A stretch of DNA of 10,039 nt from JAJTFW01 sp964534995 (GCA_964534995.1 CAZHSC010000107.1:1-10039), one strand, 5' to 3'; positions 1 to 7,107 are shown, numbered from the stretch's first letter. The notes: generated from the letters alone by a model not told the origin. Numbers and translations are program-made.

Positions 1-307
1 TGGTACTTAACTCCTGAATGGCTCCATAACCGCAATGGTGGTTGGTGAGAAACAAGCCCTGCTGTGAAATGATTTCACCGGTGCAGAACATCCTGTTTTG
101 TTTGCTCATTAAGCGTACTACGGCATCTTTCACGCAAGCGTTGTTAATGCTGTATATATCTTCTGCGGTAAGTTGCAAACCGCGGGCCTGCATGGAATCC
201 TGCAATTGCTTCAGCAGGAATAAAGGCCACATACCTTCATCTGCACGTAACTGCTGGCCGAATCCAAGTCCCAGGATCAGCAGCAGACCAATCAATTTTT
301 TCTTCAT
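1..307 (-). CDS. S46-family dipeptidyl-peptidase (DPP7/DPP11-like), N-terminal part, runs off left edge
   Basis: The 102 visible codons begin at ATG 307-305. Residues 1-22 form a signal peptide (KKK, then a Leu/Ile/Gly-rich core, ending LRA before DEGMWP), so the protein is exported, presumably to the periplasm. The mature start DEGMWP, the block LTAEDIYSINNA (47-58), CTGEIIS (75-81) and TNHHCGYG (88-95) are hallmarks of peptidase family S46, serine enzymes that remove dipeptides from the N-termini of oligopeptides. By analogy with the TAxHC motif of trypsin-fold enzymes, His91 next to Cys92 is the probable catalytic histidine. Cys75 lies 17 residues before Cys92 and may pair with it. The Asp and Ser of the triad would lie beyond the window edge. 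A short insertion (about residues 67-74, MSKQNRMF) replaces the Gly-rich turn I remember in DPP7/DPP11. Family assignment is secure. Substrate class (DPP7 versus DPP11) cannot be read from this part. Confidence 0.9.
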   Translation of the reverse strand, partial: MKKKLIGLLLILGLGFGQQLRADEGMWPLFLLKQLQDSMQARGLQLTAEDIYSINNACVKDAVVRLMSKQNRMFCTGEIISQQGLFLTNHHCGYGAIQELST

Positions 308-329
308 AATTTACGTTTATTAATCAAAC

Positions 330-338
330 GCAAAGTAA
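330..338 (-). promoter_or_regulatory. Possible -7 element for the S46 peptidase gene
   Basis: On the minus strand TTACTTTGC lies 22 bases before the peptidase ATG. It resembles the Bacteroidota -7 consensus TAnnTTTG with one deviation. I do not see a convincing TTTG at the usual 19-21 base distance upstream, so this is a weak call. The sequence just downstream (314-330) is an imperfect CGTTT...AAACG inverted repeat that would lie around the transcription start. Confidence 0.3.
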
Positions 339-488
339 TACAAATATGCCTGTGGCAGCATCCCTGTTGGTCGAGTAAAAGAGGCTGTTGGTCTAAAAAA
401 AATTCCTCATTTTCCTGACTGTTATTGTAAGGGTGGGATTGTTCACGAAATCTGTTTTCTCTGAAAAATCAGGACCGGTGTTTCATTC

Positions 489-1751
489 TCAAATGATTAT
501 CCCCGCAATTGTAGCTGACAGGTAGGAAGCCAGGGTGCCACAAAAAAGGGCTTTCAGGCCCAGGCGGGCCAGGTCATTCCTGCGTGACGGGGCCAGTTCG
601 CCGATACCTCCTATCTGCATGCCTACGCTTGAAAAATTGGCAAAGCCGCAGATGGCAATGGAAACGATGAGCAGGCCTTTTTCGGTAAGAATGGGAACTG
701 ATTTGTTAGCCAGGTTCTGAAAGGCTACAAACTCGTTGATCGTTAGTTTTTGACCCAGCAACGTGGCTACACTGTTTACATCGGCTGCAGGGACCCCCAT
801 TGCCCATGCCATCGGGTAAAACAACTTCCCGAAAATCCAATTTAAAGTCAGGTCAAAATCTGGATTGAAAACATGCGCGATGCGAACGAGGGACCAGTCA
901 ATTAATGCGATGAGGGCGATGAACCCGATCAGCATGGCGATTACATTCATGGCAATTTTAAAACCATCGCCTGCCCCGTGGGAGATGGCATCCACCACGT
1001 TGATATACGGACTCTTCACCTCCAGTTTTACGTTACCCATGGTTTCGCTCTCTTTGGTTTCAGGGAATACAATTTTTGAAATCACCAGGGCTCCGGGTGC
1101 AGCCATCAGGCTGGCGGCAATCAGTTTCGGCGCCAGGTCAAAACCCGCTGCAGCGCCCATATTTACATACACCACCAGTATTCCGCCGGCAATGCAGGCA
1201 AGGCTGCCGCTCATACTCGCCAGCAGTTCGCTGCTTGTCATTCCGGCAAGATAAGGACGTATCATTACCTGGGCTTCTACCTGCCCTACAAAGGCACTTG
1301 CAACATTGCTCAATGCTTCCGCGCCACTCACACGCATCACAAAGTTCATGGCTCTTGCGATCAGGGAAACTACTTTTTGCATGATGCCGAAGTGATAAAG
1401 GATGGCCACCAGCACACAAACCAGGATGATCGTTGCGGTAACATTAAAGGCAAACACAAATCCACCGGCAGCATAGTTGGCAACGGTGCCATCGAACTGC
1501 ATCGCTCCCAGCCCTCCGTATACAAAGGAAGCCCCCTGGCGGGCGAACATCTCTATTTTCTCCATGCCGTGACCGATATATTGAAAAAATGAAGTTACCG
1601 GAGGCACTTTTAGTACCAGCACCGCAATAGACAATTGAAGCAGGAGGCCGCTGATCACGAGCCTTTTGTTGATAGCCTTCCTGTTGTTGCTGGCCAGTAC
1701 GGCAATGCCGAGTATTAAAAATATTCCGAGCAATCCTGTGAGACGTTCCAT
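489..1751 (-). CDS. nupC: Concentrative nucleoside transporter, NupC/CNT family
   Basis: This is an inner-membrane symporter that takes up nucleosides with H+ or Na+. From Met at 1751 the protein is 420 residues, the usual size of bacterial CNTs, and starts MERLTGLLGI like family members. Family signatures are in order: GQVEAQ (156-161), the re-entrant loop carrying the nucleoside-contacting Gln and Glu; GFIALIALI (about 276-284); a YPMAWAMGVP block (about 312-321); INEFVAF (338-344), with the second binding Glu; and FANFSS (370-375), with the Asn and Ser that contact the nucleoside in the Vibrio CNT structure. All key binding residues are present. The frame stays open 47 codons further upstream (to 1892), but that extension is not part of the CNT fold, so I chose the internal ATG. 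An intermediate ATG at 1784 is also possible. The upstream operon ends in a terminator, so the gene probably has its own promoter. Specificity and coupling ion are not decidable here. Confidence 0.93.
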   Translation of the reverse strand: MERLTGLLGIFLILGIAVLASNNRKAINKRLVISGLLLQLSIAVLVLKVPPVTSFFQYIGHGMEKIEMFARQGASFVYGGLGAMQFDGTVANYAAGGFVFAFNVTATIILVCVLVAILYHFGIMQKVVSLIARAMNFVMRVSGAEALSNVASAFVGQVEAQVMIRPYLAGMTSSELLASMSGSLACIAGGILVVYVNMGAAAGFDLAPKLIAASLMAAPGALVISKIVFPETKESETMGNVKLEVKSPYINVVDAISHGAGDGFKIAMNVIAMLIGFIALIALIDWSLVRIAHVFNPDFDLTLNWIFGKLFYPMAWAMGVPAADVNSVATLLGQKLTINEFVAFQNLANKSVPILTEKGLLIVSIAICGFANFSSVGMQIGGIGELAPSRRNDLARLGLKALFCGTLASYLSATIAGIII

Positions 1752-1773
1752 ATGCGGGTAGGTTGGCGGGGAT

Positions 1774-1800
1774 GAAAATAGCATTTTTTTAAAATTCAAA
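1774..1800 (-). promoter_or_regulatory. Candidate promoter for nupC
   Basis: On the minus strand TTTG (1800-1797) is followed after 16 bases by TATTTTC (1780-1774), about 23 bases before the chosen ATG. This is an approximate Bacteroidota -33/-7 pair with short spacing and an imperfect -7. If real, it supports the start at 1751 over the longer upstream frame, because transcription would begin after 1774. Weak evidence. Confidence 0.25.
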
Positions 1801-1930
1801 ACCAGCTGCACCCCATATTCAACTTCCGGGGTCCTGTTCACACGCTCAGGGATATTAAAAAATACCGGGAAAGGTTTCAGCGCCGGGTTCATGACTGCCG
1901 CGGCAGGATATCATCCGTCGGATGCGAGAA

Positions 1931-1973
1931 GCGGTAAAAAACAAAGAGGCTGCTCCCCGGGGTAACAGCCTCT
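1931..1973 (-). terminator. Rho-independent terminator of the rimP-nusA-infB operon
   Basis: Twenty-three bases past the infB stop, the minus strand carries a perfect 8-bp stem AGAGGCTG / CAGCCTCT (1973-1966 and 1952-1945). Its loop contains CCCCGGGG, which can extend the structure. The stem is followed directly by TTGTTTTTTACC (1944-1933). Stem plus T-tract in the right orientation and place makes this a strong intrinsic terminator that separates infB from nupC. Confidence 0.9.
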
Positions 1974-1995
1974 CCGTATCAGGACATTACAGGGA

Positions 1996-4900
1996 TCAGG
2001 CCAGTGTTCTCTTAATGGCTACCTGCTCATATCCTTCAATATTATCTCCAACTTTGATATCGTTGTAATTATGTATGCTTAAGCCGCATTCCATTCCGGC
2101 CTGTACTTCTTTTGCGTCATCTTTAAAACGCTTCAATGAAGAAAGGTCACCGGAATGTACCACGATGCCATCGCGGATGATACGGATCTTTGTATTACGG
2201 GTTATTTTACCGTCGGTCACCATACACCCTGCCACGGTACCTACCTTCGGTATTTTGAAGATGTCACGCACTTCCACATTGCAAACAATTTTCTCTTCAA
2301 ACTCAGGTGCGAGCATGCCCTCCATCGCCGCTTTCACCTCATTGATGGCGTCATAGATGATGGAATAAAGGCGGATATCAATCTCTTCCTGTTCGGCAAT
2401 TTTGCGCGCACTGCTGCTGGGGCGTACCTGGAAGCCGATGATGATGGCATTAGAAGCGCTGGCCAGCATCACATCCGATTCGGAGATCTGACCAACACCT
2501 TTCAGGATCACGTTCACCTGAATTTCCTGGGTGGATAATTTCAGCAGGGAGTCGGCAAGGGCTTCCACAGAACCATCCACATCACCTTTCACAATTACGT
2601 TCAGTTCTTTGAAGTTACCGATGGCCAACCTGCGCCCTATCTCATCCAGTGTGATGTGCTTATGGGTACGTATGCCCTGCTCACGCTGCAACTGCAGTCG
2701 CTTGTTGGCGATATCGCGCGCTTCCCTTTCATCCTCCATAACATTAAACTGGTCACCGGCCTGTACAGCGCCGGTCATACCCAGAATCATGGCAGGTGTG
2801 GAAGGTCCTGCTTCTTTGATGCGATTGCCTCTTTCATTAAACATCGCCTTTACACGTCCACTGTGACAGCCGGCCAGCACTACATCTCCCATCTTCAGGG
2901 TTCCGGTCTGCACCAAAATGGTAGTCACATAACCCCGTCCTTTATCCAGCGAAGATTCAATGACAGTTCCTTTGGCAAGTCTGTGGGGATTGGCTTTCAG
3001 CTCTAACAACTCTGCTTCCAGCAATACTTTATCCAGCAGTTTTTCAACGTTCAGACCTTTTTTTGCCGATATCTCCTGACTCTGGTATTTACCGCCCCAG
3101 TCTTCCACCAGCAAATTCATGGCCGCAAGCTGCTCCTTGATTTTTTCGGGGTTGGCATCCGGCTTATCCACTTTATTTATGGCAAAAACAATGGGTACAC
3201 CGGCAGCCTGTGCGTGATTAATGGCCTCCCGGGTTTGTGGCATGACACTGTCATCGGCGGCGATAACAATAATCGCAACGTCTGTTACTTTGGCACCCCT
3301 GGCGCGCATCGCGGTAAAGGCTTCGTGTCCGGGTGTATCGAGGAAAGTAATTTTTCGTCCATCCTCCAGCGTTACCTCATAGGCGCCGATATGCTGGGTG
3401 ATGCCTCCGGCCTCGCCGGCTATTACATTGGCTTTACGGACATAGTCAAGCAAAGATGTTTTTCCATGGTCCACATGACCCATTACGGTTACAATAGGGG
3501 CACGCGGCTGTAACTCCGAATCCTCATCCACCTCATCTACGATGGCATCCTGCACATCCACTGAAACAAATTCCACTTTAAACCCAAACTCTTCTGCCAC
3601 TACCGTTATGGTTTCGGCGTCGAGCCTTTGGTTGATGGAAACAAAAAGACCCAGGCTCATGCAGGTACTTATTACCTGGTTTACCTGAACATTCATCAGT
3701 TTTGCCAATTCGTTGGCAGAAACAAATTCGGTCACTTTAATTACTTTTTCCGACTGCTGTTCGGCGATGGCTTCCTGGCGTTGCGCGTGAAGGTCACGTT
3801 TTTCGCGACGTAGTTTAGAAGCCCTTGACTTACCTGTACCACTCAGCCGGGCGAGTGTAGCTTTAATCTGATCCTGAATTTCCTTATCGGTGGGTTCCAC
3901 TTTAGGGCCGCTGGTTTGCGGGGCACCTCCGCGGCGGTTTTGTCCTCCAGGGCGTGGAGCGCCACGCTGACCTCCCTGTTGTCCACCCGGACGCTGGCCG
4001 CCATGGGGACCGGGTCGCTGACCGCCCTGGATCCCACCTCCGCCGCGCTGGCCGCCCTGCACCTGGCCGGGACCACCGGGACGCTGATGGGTTGCACCCG
4101 GTGCAGCACCGCCTTTGTCCTTACGCTTTCTTTTTCTTTTATCTCCTTCAAAATCGGAGGAGGAGGCCACCGGTTTCTTCTTTTGAGAATCCGGCAATTC
4201 AATTTTACCAAGGATATTAGGACCGGTCAGTTTATCAAAACGAACCCCGATATGTTCAGGACCCACAGGGGCCACCGGAGTGGCGGGGACGGCCGGGGCA
4301 GTTCCCGGTTCTTCCGGTTCATCTTTCTTTTCGGCTACGGGCGCTTCGCTTTTCTTCGCCGGTTTTTTCTCTTCCGCTTCAGGGGTACTTTCGGCGGTTA
4401 CTTCAGGAACTTCCTTTCCTGTTTTCTTTGCGGCCTTCTTCTCTTTCTCTTTCTCTTTCTCTTTCTCTATCTCTTTCTTCTCTTCCTGCTCCTGAATTTC
4501 CTCTTCCTTCTTTTTCGCGGCTTTCTTTTTCTTTTCCGCCTTTTCCGCTTCCAGGGTTTCCGCTTCTTCCTTCGCTTTCGCTTTAACCTTCTCCTTCTCC
4601 TCTTCTTCTTTCTTTTTGGTTCCTTTCTTTTTGGTAGTAGCGGCAAGGTCTATCTTACCCAAAATCTTTGGCGATTCCATTTCCGCCCGGGCTTTAATTA
4701 CTTCCGGCCCGGGAGCTGGTTCTTCCGTCTTTTTGGGTTTGGCCGCTGATTTCTTCGTCGTAGAAGTAGCCGACATTTTAATTTCCTCCAGGCTCTTCTT
4801 GAGGGATTCATCATTATCCGTCTCCACTTCCGAATCACGTACATCGGCTCCCCCGGGTTTAGTCTCGATGGTGATGGTATCCCGCTTCAGCTTCTCACGT

Positions 4901-5103
4901 GTTACCTCCTGCGCATCCAGCTTCGCCAGTTTATCCGGCTGATACTTCTCCTGCAAAATAGCATAAACTTCCATAGAAATTTTCGCGTTGGGGCTGCTGT
5001 CCACCTTCATACCTTTCGATTCAAGATACTCAACGACATGCTGCAAACCAACGTTAAACTCCTTGGCAACTTTAATAAGACGTAATGATTTTTCTTCGGA
5101 CAT
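1996..5103 (-). CDS. infB: Translation initiation factor IF-2
   Basis: This cytosolic GTPase brings fMet-tRNA to the 30S subunit and promotes subunit joining. At 1035 residues it is long for the family, because of a disordered N-terminal half. Order of parts: an IF2_N-type helical domain at 1-55; a KE-rich low-complexity stretch at about 155-260, with KEKEKEKEKEK near 212-222; a Gly/Arg/Gln-rich stretch at about 340-396 with five GGQ[R/N] units; a second IF2_N domain at about 453-508; and the G domain from about 535. The G domain shows GHVDHGKT (542-549, G1), ITQHIGAY (568-575, G2), DTPGHEAF (589-596, G3), NKVD (643-646, G4) and SAKKG (679-683, G5). Domains II, III and IV follow, ending IKRTLA. 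The catalytic His in DTPGH is present. It is the last gene of the operon, 164 bp after nusA and followed by a terminator. Assignment is certain. The function of the N-terminal tail is unknown to me. Confidence 0.99.
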   Translation of the reverse strand: MSEEKSLRLIKVAKEFNVGLQHVVEYLESKGMKVDSSPNAKISMEVYAILQEKYQPDKLAKLDAQEVTREKLKRDTITIETKPGGADVRDSEVETDNDESLKKSLEEIKMSATSTTKKSAAKPKKTEEPAPGPEVIKARAEMESPKILGKIDLAATTKKKGTKKKEEEEKEKVKAKAKEEAETLEAEKAEKKKKAAKKKEEEIQEQEEKKEIEKEKEKEKEKKAAKKTGKEVPEVTAESTPEAEEKKPAKKSEAPVAEKKDEPEEPGTAPAVPATPVAPVGPEHIGVRFDKLTGPNILGKIELPDSQKKKPVASSSDFEGDKRKRKRKDKGGAAPGATHQRPGGPGQVQGGQRGGGGIQGGQRPGPHGGQRPGGQQGGQRGAPRPGGQNRRGGAPQTSGPKVEPTDKEIQDQIKATLARLSGTGKSRASKLRREKRDLHAQRQEAIAEQQSEKVIKVTEFVSANELAKLMNVQVNQVISTCMSLGLFVSINQRLDAETITVVAEEFGFKVEFVSVDVQDAIVDEVDEDSELQPRAPIVTVMGHVDHGKTSLLDYVRKANVIAGEAGGITQHIGAYEVTLEDGRKITFLDTPGHEAFTAMRARGAKVTDVAIIVIAADDSVMPQTREAINHAQAAGVPIVFAINKVDKPDANPEKIKEQLAAMNLLVEDWGGKYQSQEISAKKGLNVEKLLDKVLLEAELLELKANPHRLAKGTVIESSLDKGRGYVTTILVQTGTLKMGDVVLAGCHSGRVKAMFNERGNRIKEAGPSTPAMILGMTGAVQAGDQFNVMEDEREARDIANKRLQLQREQGIRTHKHITLDEIGRRLAIGNFKELNVIVKGDVDGSVEALADSLLKLSTQEIQVNVILKGVGQISESDVMLASASNAIIIGFQVRPSSSARKIAEQEEIDIRLYSIIYDAINEVKAAMEGMLAPEFEEKIVCNVEVRDIFKIPKVGTVAGCMVTDGKITRNTKIRIIRDGIVVHSGDLSSLKRFKDDAKEVQAGMECGLSIHNYNDIKVGDNIEGYEQVAIKRTLA
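3919..4080 (-). repeat. Glycine-rich GGQR repeat block inside infB
   Basis: Residues 342-395 of IF2 contain five units built on GGQ[R/N] (GGQRGGGG, GGQRPGPH, GGQRPGGQ, GGQRGAPR, GGQNRRGG). The composition is almost only Gly, Gln, Arg and Pro. Such RGG-like tracts are usually disordered and often bind RNA (general knowledge, not shown here). The DNA repeats are degenerate, so the amino-acid pattern is conserved more than the bases. Confidence 0.8.
4441..4476 (-). repeat. Hexanucleotide microsatellite (GAGAAA-type) encoding Lys-Glu repeats in infB
   Basis: On the plus strand CTCTTT is repeated four times exactly from 4441, then CTCTAT, then CTCTTT. On the coding strand it reads as alternating Lys-Glu codons. 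The 6-bp unit keeps frame when copies are lost or gained, so the length of the KE tract can vary without breaking the protein. The surrounding 300 bases are strongly polypyrimidine on the plus strand. Confidence 0.9.
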
Positions 5104-5267
5104 CTACTGTTTTTATCTGTTAATCCCTGAGCGGGTTCATTCAATTTGTTTTGTTCTGTGGCACCTGCAATCCGGCATTTCCGGAAGCTCCATCACAAGA
5201 GCGTTACTGTCAATCTTTGGTCCTTCACCACAAACGGCATCTCCATCGCACCACTTCTGCGTGGTCC
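5104..5267 (-). other. nusA-infB intercistronic spacer with two small hairpins
   Basis: This 164-bp gap inside the operon carries no convincing reading frame. Two short inverted repeats are visible: ACCAC-TTCTGC-GTGGT at 5250-5265, two bases after the nusA stop, and TCCGG-CATTT-CCGGA at 5171-5185. Neither is followed by a T-tract, so I do not call a terminator. I see no good TTTG/TAnnTTTG promoter either. The structures may stabilise or be processing sites in the mRNA. Confidence 0.45.
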
Positions 5268-6503
5268 TCATTCAAATTCTGAGCGCAGTATTTTTACCAC
5301 TTCACGGATGGTCTCTTCTTCGAGATCTGTTCTCTTCACCAGATCGTCCACCGAAATAGCGAGTACCGATTTGGCGGTATCACAGCCTATCGACTTTAGT
5401 TCTTCGATAATCCATTCATCGATTTCATCGGAAAACTCATCCAGGTCAACATCTTCATCTTCATCTTCGGTATCGCGGTACACATCAATCTCATAACCTG
5501 TCAGGCGGCCGGCAAGTTTAATATTATGGCCTCCCTTTCCGATCGCGAGCGACACCTGATCAGGTTTCATAAATACCGAAGCGCGGTGCGTTTCCTCGTC
5601 GATTTTGAGGGAAGTAATTTTGGCCGGGCTCAGCGCACGGGTAATATATAACTGCAGGTTATTGGTATAATTGATCACATCGATATTTTCATTGCGCAGT
5701 TCTCTTACAATGCCATGGATACGGGAGCCTTTCATTCCTACGCAGGCTCCTACAGGATCAATACGGTCGTCGTAACTCTCCACCGCCACTTTCGCTCTTT
5801 CGCCGGGTTCACGTACGATATTTTTAATCGTGATGAGTCCATCGAAAACTTCGGGTACTTCCTGCTCAAAAAGGCGTTCAAGGAATACGGGAGAGGTACG
5901 TGAAAGAATAATTTTAGGACTTGCGTTCAGCATTTCCACACGGAGCACTACGGCACGTACTGCATCCCCTTTCTTGAAGAAATCGGCGGGGATGGTTTCG
6001 CTTTTCGGCAATACAAGTTCGTTACCTTCGTCATCCAGCACCAGAATTTCCTTTTTCCATATCTGGTACACTTCACCGGTAATGATCTCGCCTACCCTGT
6101 CCTTGTATTTACGATAGATACCGTCCTTTTCAAGTTCAGTGATCCTCGATACCAGGTTCTGACGCAGCGCGAGAACGGCACGCCGGCCGAAATCACCCAG
6201 TCGTACGGATTCAGTAAGTTCTTCCCCAACTTCGAAATCAGGTTCTATTTTGATAGCGTCGGAGTAGGCAATCTGGGTGGCATCATCCTCCACCATTCCA
6301 TCTTCCACAATGGTACGGTTTCTGTAAATTTCAAGATCCCCTTTATCGATGTTGATAATGACATCGAAATTATCAGAGGTACCATACTTTTTACGCAAGG
6401 TGGCTTTAATCACATCTTCAAGGATACTCATCATTGTAGCCCTGTCGATATTCTTTACTTCTTTAAACTCCGAGAAGGATTCAATCAATACCTGATGGTC
6501 CAT
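5268..6503 (-). CDS. nusA: Transcription termination/antitermination factor NusA
   Basis: NusA binds RNA polymerase and nascent RNA, modulating pausing, intrinsic termination and antitermination. The 411-residue protein has the normal order: an N-terminal RNAP-binding domain (1 to about 130); an S1 domain (about 135-200, starting GEIITGEVYQI); KH1 with GACVGMKGSRI (252-262); KH2 with AIGKGGHNIKLA (320-331); an acidic linker (DTEDEDEDVDLDE, 344-356); and one C-terminal helical repeat (about 361-411) that resembles an AR/HhH module. It lacks the second acidic repeat of E. coli NusA, as expected for the group. ATG at 6503 is 5 bp after the rimP stop, so translation of the two is probably coupled. 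All KH GxxG loops are intact. Assignment is certain. Confidence 0.98.
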   Translation of the reverse strand: MDHQVLIESFSEFKEVKNIDRATMMSILEDVIKATLRKKYGTSDNFDVIINIDKGDLEIYRNRTIVEDGMVEDDATQIAYSDAIKIEPDFEVGEELTESVRLGDFGRRAVLALRQNLVSRITELEKDGIYRKYKDRVGEIITGEVYQIWKKEILVLDDEGNELVLPKSETIPADFFKKGDAVRAVVLRVEMLNASPKIILSRTSPVFLERLFEQEVPEVFDGLITIKNIVREPGERAKVAVESYDDRIDPVGACVGMKGSRIHGIVRELRNENIDVINYTNNLQLYITRALSPAKITSLKIDEETHRASVFMKPDQVSLAIGKGGHNIKLAGRLTGYEIDVYRDTEDEDEDVDLDEFSDEIDEWIIEELKSIGCDTAKSVLAISVDDLVKRTDLEEETIREVVKILRSEFE

Positions 6504-6508
6504 TGGAC

Positions 6509-6979
6509 TTATTTGAATTTATAGTTAATAATCAGTTTAGCTTCTTTGACTCCGCTGAAAGGTATTTGGTGTACTACTTCAGTAGTTACTTTCTTTTTAT
6601 TTTCCTTCCTGGTCAGGGTTTCCTTCACCTGTATTCCGTCGGGGTAAACTTCCTGCAAGATACCTTTTACTTCTTTTCCATCCGTCAGCACGATCCGCAG
6701 TTCCTTGCCGATCCGCCGCTGATACTGTTGCGGAACGACGAGAGGGGCATCCATCCCGGGGCTGCCCACTTCCACTTCGTGACTTTCCAGAAAGCCGGTA
6801 GGCCCAAAGTGATTCAGGAGGAAGCGCGTGAGGGCGGTACATTCATCGAGTGTAACACCGGAAGGGGTATCTATGGCCACACCCAGCTTACCCGGCGACA
6901 ACCTGATATCCACGAGAAAACAATCGGTACCGTTCAGGTACGCGTTCACCATGCTTCTTATTTCCTCTTTTTCAGTCAT
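6509..6979 (-). CDS. rimP: Ribosome maturation factor RimP
   Basis: RimP assists assembly of the 30S subunit. The 156-residue length is normal. The N-terminal domain contains EVEVGSPGMDAPL (68-80), the family's conserved SSPGxDRPL-type loop, and DIRLSPGKLGVAID (24-37). The C-terminal Sm-like domain covers about 90-156 (GKELRIVLTDGKEVKGILQEV). It is the first gene of the rimP-nusA-infB operon, in the order found across bacteria. The ATG at 6979 lies only about 40 bases from the predicted transcription start, and a leader hairpin fills most of that distance. No Shine-Dalgarno sequence is correctly spaced before the ATG. The only purine-rich match (AAGGAGGGG) is about 26 bases upstream and half-buried in the hairpin. 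Confidence 0.97.
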   Translation of the reverse strand: MTEKEEIRSMVNAYLNGTDCFLVDIRLSPGKLGVAIDTPSGVTLDECTALTRFLLNHFGPTGFLESHEVEVGSPGMDAPLVVPQQYQRRIGKELRIVLTDGKEVKGILQEVYPDGIQVKETLTRKENKKKVTTEVVHQIPFSGVKEAKLIINYKFK

Positions 6980-6990
6980 TTGAAATAAAA

Positions 6991-7010
6991 GAGGGGACTT
7001 TGGTCCCCTC
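6991..7010 (-). promoter_or_regulatory. Strong leader hairpin in the 5' UTR of rimP-nusA-infB (candidate attenuator)
   Basis: A perfect 8-bp GC-rich inverted repeat, GAGGGGAC and GTCCCCTC around a CAAA loop on the coding strand, sits between the promoter and the rimP ATG. It is followed by TTTTATTTC (6990-6982), giving it the shape of an intrinsic terminator. The predicted leader is only about 37 bases, so the hairpin is nearly the whole 5' UTR. No plus-strand gene ends here, so it is not a terminator for a converging transcript. A regulatory or RNA-stabilising role is inference. Confidence 0.7.
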
Positions 7011-7022
7011 CTTCTTGCCCCG

Positions 7023-7053
7023 CAAAGATATTAATTTTTATTTCAATTGCAAA
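7023..7053 (-). promoter_or_regulatory. Bacteroidota-type primary promoter of the rimP-nusA-infB operon
   Basis: On the minus strand TTTG (7053-7050, -33 element) is followed after exactly 19 bases by TATCTTTG (7030-7023, -7 element). This matches the consensus TTTG-N19-21-TAnnTTTG known for the Bacteroidota housekeeping sigma factor at every fixed position. The start of transcription should fall near 7016-7018, some 37-39 bases before the rimP ATG. Confidence 0.88.
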
Positions 7054-7107
7054 GTATAAAATGCAGAGAACTAAGGATTCGTTAACATTGTGCCCGTGGA
7101 AAAATCA

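Noticed and set aside
42..323. A 93-codon plus-strand frame at the left edge
   Set aside because: It is antisense to the S46 peptidase start, whose signal peptide and TNHHCGYG motif are clear. The plus-strand product has no recognisable features.
380..410. Possible terminator of nupC (CAGCCTCTTTTA on the minus strand looks like the 3' half of one)
   Set aside because: The matching 5' half AGAGGCTG is not found between the nupC stop and this point, and the other stems are 4-5 bp and AT-rich.
3916..4749. A 277-codon plus-strand frame rich in Phe, Leu and Arg, resembling a membrane protein
   Set aside because: It is wholly antisense to infB. Its hydrophobic look comes from reading Lys/Glu codons (AAA, GAA) backwards as TTT and TTC.
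6503..6988. A 161-codon plus-strand frame opposite rimP
   Set aside because: It mirrors rimP almost exactly, and rimP is supported by motifs, operon position and promoter.
6991..7010. Reading the 8-bp hairpin as an ordinary gene-end terminator
   Set aside because: No gene on either strand ends here. It lies between the divergent rimP promoter and the rimP start, so it is a leader element.
7083..7090. TAACATTG as promoter -7 element for the glycosyltransferase
   Set aside because: It differs from TAnnTTTG by one base and has no TTTG 19-21 bases upstream, so I mention it only in the gene entry.
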